Source: Crenothrix polyspora
Lineage (GTDB): Bacteria; Pseudomonadota; Gammaproteobacteria; Methylococcales; Methylomonadaceae
Assembly (NCBI GenBank): GCA_945903675.1
Contig: CAMDOP010000227.1
Location: forward strand, 1 to 5,475
Direction of reading: 5' to 3'
DNA length: 5,475 nucleotides
Below are positions 1-5,475 of the stretch, piece after piece. The stretch's first letter is position 1, and the number at the start of each line of letters is the position of its first letter. Under the pieces are notes generated by a model. That model was given only the letters and a program-made list of their open reading frames with translations. It made no database searches and had not been told where the DNA came from. The position numbers and the translations under genes were made by a program.

Positions 1-2
1 AT

Positions 3-359
3 GCTGTCAAGGCAGTGAAAATGACATTGGAAGTTTGCAGCTTGATAGAAGAAAAAGTCCAATTAGATTACAGTCCTGAGCAAGTTTCGGGTTGGTTAAG
101 TACAGAGAAGGACATTAAAATCAGCCATGAACGGATATACCAACATGTATGGACGGATAAACAAAGCATGAGTCGTAAGGGTGACTGTTGGGATAATGCT
201 CCTACTGAGCGATTCTTTTGTAGTTTAAAGTATGAGCAACTTAATTACGGAAAATTTAGAAGTAAAGAGTCGGTAAAATTGAGTATCATCGATTACTTGG
301 CTTTTTATAATGGTAAGCGTATACACTCAAAACTAAGCTATCAATCCCCGATCCAATAG
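3..359 (+). pseudogene. Chimeric transposase fragment (IS30-like front, IS3 OrfB-like end)
   Basis: The frame is open to the window edge, so the GTG at 15 is only the first start codon visible and the real reading frame probably began upstream. Numbering from that GTG, residues 19-49 (YSPEQVSGWL, then ISHERIYQHVWTDK) match the pattern of IS30-family transposases just before their catalytic core. Residues 51-114 (SMSRKGDCWDNAPTERFF, then a FYN..R.HS.L.Y.SP ending) are the classic C-terminus of IS3-family OrfB, where E65 corresponds to the last acidic residue of the DDE triad. The two catalytic Asp residues of the IS3 core and the whole IS30 catalytic core are missing, so the product should not transpose. 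The join at about 162-167 is in frame, which is why it looks like one gene. Family assignments rest on recognised motifs, not a database search. Confidence 0.8.
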
Positions 360-390
360 GAGCGAGAATTTTATAAACAATCTGCTTAAT

Positions 391-417
391 AAAGTGCCCT
401 GTTTTAATTGACCACCA
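391..417 (-). repeat. Putative right terminal inverted repeat of the IS3-type element
   Basis: Read inward on the minus strand this begins TGGTGGTCAATTAA and continues through ACAGGGCAC to TTT. It starts with TG, as IS3-family ends usually do, and lies about 30 bases after the transposase stop codon, where the right end is expected. The matching left repeat is outside the window, so the exact boundary (417, or 414) is inferred. The same bases encode the last residues and stop codon of the neighbouring kinase gene. Confidence 0.6.
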
Positions 418-2362
418 TACTAAGATTTAGAGGAAGAACAATAGTAAAGCACGTGCCTCGACCTAACTCAGATTCCACTGTAATTGTACCTCCGTGTTTT
501 TCCACAATTCCATGAGAAATAGATAAACCCAAACCGGTACCAACACCCACATCTTTAGTGGTAAAAAATGGATCGAATATCCTTTTCTTAACCTTTTCAG
601 TCATACCAATACCCGTATCCGTAAAAGTAATTATCGCTTGATCATCCTTTTTTGCAGTGGTGATAAAAATAAAGCCTTCATCGGGAATTGATCGAATTGC
701 ATTCGATAGAATATTAAAATATACTTGATTAAGCTCACCAACATAAGATTCCACGAACTCGGTAAGCGCATAATCTTTTTTAATTAAAATACGCTCCTTA
801 AATTCATGAGTCAATATTTTCAAAGTTGATTCAATACCTTCATCAATACTTACACTTGTAACATGACTTTGATCAAGACGAGAAAAATTCCGCAATGCTA
901 ATACGATGTCGCAAATGTGCTTTGCTGCAAATTGCTGACTGGTCAACAATTGTCCCAAATCATCCTTAATAAAATCGTAATTAACTTGTGTAATATAAGC
1001 ATTTAGTTTTTGTGCTATCTCGCCATCCACTAAACTCCGAGAAAGCTCGATAATACTATTTATTTCATCAAGATAACCCTCCAATGGTTTAAAATTTCCA
1101 ATAATTATGCTCATGGGATTATTGATTTCATGTGCAATACCTGCAACCAATTGCCCCAAAGCTGTCATCTTTTCAAGCTGAATTAATTGTTTCTGAGTCC
1201 TTTTGAGCTTAATCATTGTCTGATTAAGTTCGTTGTTGACGTGTTTATACTGCACAGTACGCTGCTCAACTTGTTTTTCTAAAGTTACATTTAATTCCTC
1301 CAAGTCATGTAAAGTTAGTTTGAGCTTGGAACTCATGATATTAAAATTATCTGCAAAAAGTCCCAGCTCATCATTACGAAAAACAGGAATCAATTGATCG
1401 AACTGCCCTTCCGAAATACGTTGCGTAGCATTTGATAAAACACGTAATGGCTGGGTAATTCTTTTGGCGATCAATACACCACCTAAGAGCATAAAAGCTA
1501 TACCGAAAAACAATGCCCCTATTGCTACATAAAATAAAATCATATAGGGTTGCATCGCCTTAGCAATATTCATCTGCAAAACCACAGATATAATTGCGTC
1601 AGCCGGCTCTGCCACCAACCTTTGCGAACGTGACAAGAAAATATTGTCATCCAATGTCATCAACATTGAATTATAGTTGATCGTTTTTATTTGCTTTAGT
1701 GATAATTGACCAATAAGTGCTCGTTTTTTAGCATCAGGAAGCGAAGTAACCAAGACTCGACTATCAACCGATGAATGTTCAATGAAAGAAACCTCAATAT
1801 CTACCGAAAAAAATTTCTTATAATTATCAATTAACTTTTTGTCTACTATCACACCAATTGCAATCCATCCGACAACTGTCGGCGCACGCACCGGCACCAA
1901 GACTAATTCATATAAATCACCTTCAATTAAAGCAATGTTAGCTATATATCCAGATTGTTGAGCTTTCTGAATAAAATCAGGGAAAAAGAAAGGTTTTCCA
2001 TCATATCTTCCGGCAGTATCAACTAGAATAGTCTTGTCTAAACCTATTAAAAATGCACGTTGGCCATTAATTCTATGGGCTAAATTTTCTATTGATGAGC
2101 GTACTGTTTCAAGATCAGAATTGTGTACCAACCCCAAAAAAGCAAAATCGGAAGCAAGTATATGAGTCTCAGTTGCTATTTTATTTGCACGTTCAGCAAT
2201 TAAATTGTAAAAAATTTTCTCATCAGAGATTAAATTATTATTAAGTTGTTCAAGCACATTATCTTTAGAAACTAAAAAAACAATGGCAAATACCACCACC
2301 TGAATAATGGTAAAAAGAAGGCCATAAAAAAGACTAATGCGAAATTGAAGGCTATGGTTCAC
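404..2362 (-). CDS. Membrane sensor histidine kinase, Cache-HAMP-HisKA-HATPase
   Basis: A 652-residue sensor kinase that should autophosphorylate on His and pass phosphate to a response regulator, most likely the HD-GYP protein of the same cluster. Order: TM1 about 9-31; periplasmic sensor about 32-271, resembling double Cache domains (ILASDFAF and the later FLIGLDKTILVDT stretch suggest the dCACHE_3 type); TM2 about 273-299; HAMP about 300-353; coiled coil to about 400; H-box with phospho-acceptor H411 in AHEINNP; N-box about 545-556 (N550, N554); G1 DTGIGM 582-587; F-box FDPFFTT 596-602; G2 GTGLGLS 608-614. All catalytic motifs are intact. The start is GTG at 2362: an in-frame TAG lies directly before it, an AAGG sits 8 bases upstream, and the next Met is at about residue 233. 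It overlaps the preceding gene by 11 bases. The last three codons and stop lie in the putative IS end, so the original C-terminus was slightly different; the ATP-binding fold looks complete. No DNA-binding or receiver domain is attached. Confidence 0.93.
   Translation of the reverse strand: MNHSLQFRISLFYGLLFTIIQVVVFAIVFLVSKDNVLEQLNNNLISDEKIFYNLIAERANKIATETHILASDFAFLGLVHNSDLETVRSSIENLAHRINGQRAFLIGLDKTILVDTAGRYDGKPFFFPDFIQKAQQSGYIANIALIEGDLYELVLVPVRAPTVVGWIAIGVIVDKKLIDNYKKFFSVDIEVSFIEHSSVDSRVLVTSLPDAKKRALIGQLSLKQIKTINYNSMLMTLDDNIFLSRSQRLVAEPADAIISVVLQMNIAKAMQPYMILFYVAIGALFFGIAFMLLGGVLIAKRITQPLRVLSNATQRISEGQFDQLIPVFRNDELGLFADNFNIMSSKLKLTLHDLEELNVTLEKQVEQRTVQYKHVNNELNQTMIKLKRTQKQLIQLEKMTALGQLVAGIAHEINNPMSIIIGNFKPLEGYLDEINSIIELSRSLVDGEIAQKLNAYITQVNYDFIKDDLGQLLTSQQFAAKHICDIVLALRNFSRLDQSHVTSVSIDEGIESTLKILTHEFKERILIKKDYALTEFVESYVGELNQVYFNILSNAIRSIPDEGFIFITTAKKDDQAIITFTDTGIGMTEKVKKRIFDPFFTTKDVGVGTGLGLSISHGIVEKHGGTITVESELGRGTCFTIVLPLNLSMVVN
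2352..2362 (-). promoter_or_regulatory. Overlap of cupredoxin-like gene stop and kinase GTG start
   Basis: The kinase GTG (2362..2360) lies inside the end of the cupredoxin-like gene, whose TAG is at 2354..2352. An AAGG about 8 bases before the GTG is a plausible ribosome binding site. This geometry favours translational coupling of the two genes. Confidence 0.6.
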
Positions 2363-3008
2363 CTAAGTAACCTTGCTCTAGAAGAGGAGGTGGTTTACCA
2401 GAATATCGATGGAAATTAAGATTTACCGTATTATTACTCACATTATTGCCGTCGACTACCTTAATATCCTTGCTGCTAGATCCATCACTCATTTCCAAAT
2501 CATCGCGCCATAAAGTAACTTTATAGTCATTGGCAGGCAATTCTATAGACCAATGACCTGATTTGTCAGATATTGCAAAATAAGGTGTATCAGTCACATA
2601 AATATAACCTACCATCCAATCATGGACATTACATCCCAAAACAACAACGCCCGTTTTATCAAAAATTATTGAATTGGCAGGAATACCCTTATAGAGCTCT
2701 AGTTCAAATGGTTTCGTTGCCGAAAAAGAATATACATGGTGTAGTGTTGAATCATTGTTTGGAAAAATTACGCTTTCACCCACACGAACTACCAACACAT
2801 GACTAATAAATTCACGATTGACTTGATCTAGAATTTTTGCCTTCTTCTGTATGGGTATTTGCGAAGGCTCTGCTTTTATAGGGTGGGCAGTTATAACAAC
2901 TTCAGTAACAGGCGCCCCGTCAGCATCATAGATCGTTCCACTCAATGTAGAGGAATAGACTGATGTATTAAGTAGGAGCAAGACGATTAATCTAATAAAA
3001 TGTTTCAT
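2352..3008 (-). CDS. Secreted cupredoxin-like protein ('methylamine utilization protein' type)
   Basis: A 218-residue exported protein. The ATG at 3008 is preferred because it overlaps the stop of the preceding gene (TAATG) and places a standard signal peptide at the very N-terminus (MKHF, then a hydrophobic run to about residue 20). An in-frame ATG at 3032 would add eight residues before it. Residues about 21-45 (LSGTIYDADGAPV) look like a carboxypeptidase-regulatory-type beta-sandwich segment. The centre is cupredoxin-like: FPNNDSTLHHVYSFS supplies a His (H90 or H91), and GCNVHDWM supplies C126, H129 and M132. Together these form a His/Cys/His/Met set expected to bind type 1 copper. The C-x2-H-x2-M loop has the spacing of amicyanin. 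Residues about 142-175 (YFAISDKSGHWSIELP) return to a beta-sandwich pattern. Proteins of this pattern are commonly labelled methylamine utilization proteins, but no methylamine dehydrogenase genes are visible here, so that role is not supported. Copper binding and electron transfer are inferences. Confidence 0.85.
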   Translation of the reverse strand: MKHFIRLIVLLLLNTSVYSSTLSGTIYDADGAPVTEVVITAHPIKAEPSQIPIQKKAKILDQVNREFISHVLVVRVGESVIFPNNDSTLHHVYSFSATKPFELELYKGIPANSIIFDKTGVVVLGCNVHDWMVGYIYVTDTPYFAISDKSGHWSIELPANDYKVTLWRDDLEMSDGSSSKDIKVVDGNNVSNNTVNLNFHRYSGKPPPLLEQGYLGEP

Positions 3009-3010
3009 TA
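3006..3010 (-). promoter_or_regulatory. TAATG stop-start overlap between barrel and cupredoxin-like genes
   Basis: The TAA stop of the barrel gene (3010..3008) shares one base with the ATG of the cupredoxin-like gene (3008..3006). No clear Shine-Dalgarno sequence is visible just upstream (the bases are AT-rich), so re-initiation by ribosomes finishing the upstream gene is likely. This decides the start of the downstream gene. Confidence 0.65.
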
Positions 3011-4348
3011 GAAAAATATACGATACGAACATTGATAGAGTGTTTCTCTTTGTTCTGGCGAAATATTCAAAAGTACTCTTTCCTGACGATTTTTATATAC
3101 GCTTGAAATTTCGAAGTTGAGTTGATTATGCTCAAATGGTGTAACATTATAATTCAAAGTCCAAGCGTCACCTTCTTCAGCGAAGCCCACTTCCCCATAA
3201 CCTGGTTTAAAATTAATAAACCTAGGCCTTAAAGCCTTTTGATCGGTCCCAAAATTATCATAACGAACTGAAACACGATGAAAGCCCATTGCTTTGCTTA
3301 AAAGAATAGACTCAGACCAAAAGCCATTATCAGCTATATATTTACCATCCACTTCCTGACCTGTCATAGTACGGCCTGTCATGCCCTCCCCTATTAAGGT
3401 CATCTGCCAAGGCAAATCCATTTTTAACCCAGCACTCCAAAAGTGAGTACGCCAAGCATATTGCCCATCAGAGCGAACTTCAGTAGCAGCCCGATTATCA
3501 TAATAAAGCGCACGAAACTTTATAGATTCAAGCCGCTCTAGGCTTAAACCTGCGTAATAACCAGGACGATTATCGAGCTCAACAAAGGGTTTCGTATAAG
3601 AGGCTTGATTAGCACCTAATCGTGTAAAAGGATTACCAAGTTTAGTTAGTGGATAACTGTCATTTACAGTTGCTACATAATTACTAAAGCTCCAGCCCCG
3701 CCAAGAGATCAATGCACCTGCTGTATCGTTATTAACGAATCCGGAGCCAAAAGCATTGACTTTGAAGCCTGAATCAAATTGATAACTCACTTGCGCTTCA
3801 CCACCAAAGACTTTCAATTCCTCTCCAACCCACGTATTGATAGCCGAATTAGTTAGTGTATAAGGACTGCTCCAAGCAGTGCCATTATTTTCCATGGAAA
3901 TGGGTGGCATAAAAGCGCCCATACGTGCATTAAACCGCCAAGCATTTGTAGACACTGGATGAAACCCCAAAATACCTTCACTGATACCAAATGCTGTACC
4001 TTGACGATAAGCGTATTTACCGGTAACCGAAGCAGTCCAAGCAGTATTTAGTCGACCTTGCAAAACTAAAGCAGCCTCGTTCACCTGAAAAAAATTATTA
4101 TCATTGCCTCCATACCGATAAACACCCAGACCCTTATCTAACCAACTTCGATTAGCATCGGCATGAATATAGCGAAAATCTAACAAGCCATGAACATTAA
4201 TATCATAATGTATAGGATCTGCATAGGTATCAACGATGAAAATCAAGGAAACAATACCGATTGAAATCCATTTTGGTATACTTAAAATCAAGTTATCAAA
4301 AAAATTATTTTTTGTCTTCACAAAAAATAAGTCAACTAACACTATCAT
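3008..4348 (-). CDS. Predicted outer-membrane beta-barrel (porin-like) protein
   Basis: A 446-residue protein of no family I can name with certainty. A hydrophobic segment at about residues 27-42 ending TYA-D fits a Sec signal peptide, with cleavage after A43. It has an unusually long N-terminal region of about 26 residues; a GTG at residue 10 is an alternative start without a clear ribosome site. The mature part is rich in alternating aromatic/hydrophobic strands with Gly, Asn and Tyr turns (for example HGLLDFRYIH at 53-62, WTASVTGKYAYR at 104-115, FWSAGLKMDL at 303-312) and ends SYRIFF. A C-terminal Phe after alternating residues is the usual outer-membrane assembly signal. Other notable stretches are MGAFMPPISMENNG (143-156) and SAINTWVGEEL (168-178). 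The ATG has only a weak AAGAG-like element close upstream. Its tight overlap with the cupredoxin-like gene suggests a shared envelope function, such as uptake or docking of a substrate. No ligand or transport specificity can be read from the sequence. Confidence 0.8.
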   Translation of the reverse strand: MIVLVDLFFVKTKNNFFDNLILSIPKWISIGIVSLIFIVDTYADPIHYDINVHGLLDFRYIHADANRSWLDKGLGVYRYGGNDNNFFQVNEAALVLQGRLNTAWTASVTGKYAYRQGTAFGISEGILGFHPVSTNAWRFNARMGAFMPPISMENNGTAWSSPYTLTNSAINTWVGEELKVFGGEAQVSYQFDSGFKVNAFGSGFVNNDTAGALISWRGWSFSNYVATVNDSYPLTKLGNPFTRLGANQASYTKPFVELDNRPGYYAGLSLERLESIKFRALYYDNRAATEVRSDGQYAWRTHFWSAGLKMDLPWQMTLIGEGMTGRTMTGQEVDGKYIADNGFWSESILLSKAMGFHRVSVRYDNFGTDQKALRPRFINFKPGYGEVGFAEEGDAWTLNYNVTPFEHNQLNFEISSVYKNRQERVLLNISPEQRETLYQCSYRIFF

Positions 4349-4422
4349 CTACTCTTAGTAATTAGAAAAATCATAATTTATTTCTATGTTATTTTTACAA
4401 GATTGCTGGCGACAACATTTCT

Positions 4423-5421
4423 TTACTGAGTAAATAATTCAGCTTTTATGTCATTCATTAACAAACCATCGTCAACAAGTTTTTGTAAAACTTTCACCAT
4501 CCTAGGATCGAACATACTGCCCGATTGTGACCCAATGTAAGTTAATGCATCATCTATTACCCATGCCTGTTTATAAGGTCGCTGAGTTGTTAAGGCATCA
4601 AATACATCAACTAGCCTAACAATCCGTGCTGAAACTGGAATATTGTCACCTGCTAATCCGTTTGGATAACCACTACCATCAAAATTTTCATGGTGACCAA
4701 TAGCAATTTCCCTGGCAATTTCATAAAATGGATTGTTACCCAAAATACGTGCTCCAGCCAACGGATGCTCCTTCATAATCACCCATTCCTCATCGGTCAA
4801 CTTACCTGGTTTTTTCAAAATAGCATCAGGTGTGGCAAGTTTACCTACATCATGTAGCATACTCATTAATCCCATGTGCTTAGCTTCTGCATTATCAGCT
4901 CCTAGGGCTATAGCCAGAGTTTCTGTGTAATATTGTATGCGATATAAATGACTAGATGTATCTAGGTCTTTACCTTCGGCAGCCAAACATAACATTATGA
5001 CAGTATCTTTATAAACCATTTCCAATTGTTCGCGCGTCATTTCTAAGTTGCGCTTTAGTGTTACTGACTCTAAGGCACGAACAACGACAAAATCTAGCTC
5101 ACTGGGATCCCAGGGTTTGGTTATATATTTATAAATATGCGCATCGTTTATGCTGATTTGCAATGAATCAATATCGGTATAGCCCGTAAGTAAAATACGA
5201 ATGGCTTCAGGTTGAACTTGCAAAGCATGACTCAATACTTGATCACCTGTAATTTCAGGCATGCGTTGATCACAGATAATCAAATCAACCAAGTGTTCAT
5301 TTAACAAGTCAATTGCCGCAACACCGCCATTTGCTAATAGCACTTTATAACCTTTATAGAAGCCCCTCGCTAATGTTGCAAGCACATTGGGATCGTCATC
5401 TACAAGCAATATCGTATGCAT
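4423..5421 (-). CDS. Response regulator with HD-GYP cyclic-di-GMP phosphodiesterase domain
   Basis: A 332-residue cytoplasmic regulator and the first gene of the minus-strand cluster in this window. The receiver domain is about 1-120: acidic pocket D8-D10, phospho-acceptor D51 (ICDQRMPE), T79 and the KPW lysine K102. A helical linker at about 120-140 leads to an HD-GYP domain of about 140-325. The metal and substrate signature residues look complete: H158, H190-D191 in MLHDVGK, H219 in KEHPLAG, H243-H244 in GHHENFDGSGYP with GYP at 251-253, and D272 before DALTTQRPYK. It should therefore hydrolyse cyclic-di-GMP, with phosphorylation of D51 tuning activity; the neighbouring kinase is the likely donor. 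The ATG at 5421 starts directly at the receiver fold and has a weak GGA seven bases upstream. Only 54 bases upstream are in the window, so the promoter cannot be fixed. A 74-nt gap follows before the barrel gene, with no convincing terminator, so co-transcription is likely but not proven. Confidence 0.95.
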   Translation of the reverse strand: MHTILLVDDDPNVLATLARGFYKGYKVLLANGGVAAIDLLNEHLVDLIICDQRMPEITGDQVLSHALQVQPEAIRILLTGYTDIDSLQISINDAHIYKYITKPWDPSELDFVVVRALESVTLKRNLEMTREQLEMVYKDTVIMLCLAAEGKDLDTSSHLYRIQYYTETLAIALGADNAEAKHMGLMSMLHDVGKLATPDAILKKPGKLTDEEWVIMKEHPLAGARILGNNPFYEIAREIAIGHHENFDGSGYPNGLAGDNIPVSARIVRLVDVFDALTTQRPYKQAWVIDDALTYIGSQSGSMFDPRMVKVLQKLVDDGLLMNDIKAELFTQ

Positions 5422-5475
5422 TTAAATATCCAAATTAAGTGTAAAGCACATGGATGCATCTATTTAATGGACGTG

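Larger units (their letters stand above)
1..417 (+). mobile_element. Composite remnant of IS30-type and IS3-type insertion sequences
   Basis: This segment holds pieces of two unrelated insertion sequence families joined head to tail. Up to about base 164 the coding sequence resembles the N-terminal/middle part of IS30-family transposases; from about base 165 it resembles the C-terminal end of IS3-family OrfB. The IS3 part is followed by a short non-coding tail and a putative right terminal inverted repeat ending at about 417. The left end lies outside the window, so neither the left repeat nor a target-site duplication can be checked. The element cannot encode a full catalytic triad and is judged inactive. 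The 45 bases between the transposase stop and the kinase stop codon contain only this IS tail. Confidence 0.8.

Noticed and set aside
2573..2806. Plus-strand open frame of 77 codons
   Set aside because: It lies wholly antisense inside the cupredoxin-like gene, covers the copper-loop region, and its product has no recognisable motif. It is a shadow frame.
3009..3032. Upstream ATG at 3032 as the start of the cupredoxin-like gene
   Set aside because: It would put eight extra residues before a normal signal peptide and lacks a good ribosome binding site; the ATG at 3008 coupled to the preceding stop fits better.
4370..4400. Possible minus-strand promoter before the barrel gene (TATGAT as -10, TTGTAA as -35)
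   Set aside because: The -10 hexamer is good, but the spacer is 19 bases, the -35 is poor and the leader would be only about 15 bases. In such AT-rich DNA this can arise by chance.
4349..4422. Possible terminator or structured RNA in the 74-nt gap between the regulator and barrel genes
   Set aside because: Only very short complementary stretches (TTG with CAA around TCGCCAG) are visible, with no GC-rich stem followed by a T run. I see no terminator or riboswitch.
4733..4930. Plus-strand open frame of 65 codons
   Set aside because: It is antisense to the conserved HD-GYP region of the response regulator, and its composition follows from that gene. No independent evidence for coding.
5422..5475. 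Possible promoter upstream of the response regulator (TTTACA element) and the GATGCATC palindrome
   Set aside because: TTTACA has no -10 hexamer at a suitable distance before the ATG, and an 8-base palindrome alone is not evidence of an operator. The upstream region is cut by the window edge.
1..5475. CRISPR array, tRNA, rRNA or toxin-antitoxin pair
   Set aside because: No regularly spaced direct repeats, no RNA gene-like sequences, and no small paired genes were seen; coding sequence and the IS remnant account for nearly all of the window.

Overview
The window is AT-rich (high-30s % GC by eye) and holds two parts. The first is the remnant of insertion sequences at the left edge (1..417, + strand). 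The second is a compact four-gene cluster on the minus strand, read from right to left (5421 down to 404). Two-component signalling, a signal-peptide-bearing periplasmic protein and an outer-membrane-type barrel ending in Phe all point to a Gram-negative proteobacterium. A gammaproteobacterium is my best guess; the genus cannot be read from the sequence.

Layout in transcription order: (1) 5421..4423, a response regulator with a receiver domain and an apparently intact HD-GYP cyclic-di-GMP phosphodiesterase domain; (2) after a 74-nt gap, 4348..3008, a predicted outer-membrane beta-barrel protein; (3) overlapping it by one base (TAATG), 3008..2352, a secreted cupredoxin-like protein of the kind often annotated 'methylamine utilization protein', with a C-x2-H-x2-M copper-ligand loop; (4) overlapping that by 11 bases, 2362..404, a membrane sensor histidine kinase (periplasmic Cache-like sensor, HAMP, HisKA, HATPase) that starts at GTG. 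The tight overlaps of genes 2 to 4 argue for translational coupling and one shared function.

Inferred working model: the barrel and the cupredoxin-like protein form an envelope module that handles or detects a redox-active compound or metal. The kinase senses the periplasm and phosphorylates the HD-GYP regulator, which lowers cyclic-di-GMP. No gene in the window encodes a DNA-binding output, so the response is probably second-messenger based. The ligand is unknown.

The left edge is a genetic scar. An open frame fuses the front part of an IS30-type transposase to the C-terminal end of an IS3-type transposase, and is followed by what looks like the IS3-type right terminal repeat ending near base 417. 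The kinase reading frame runs into this repeat: its last three codons and its stop codon lie inside the insertion sequence. The kinase therefore has an IS-derived tail, and the operon's native 3' end has been separated or lost.
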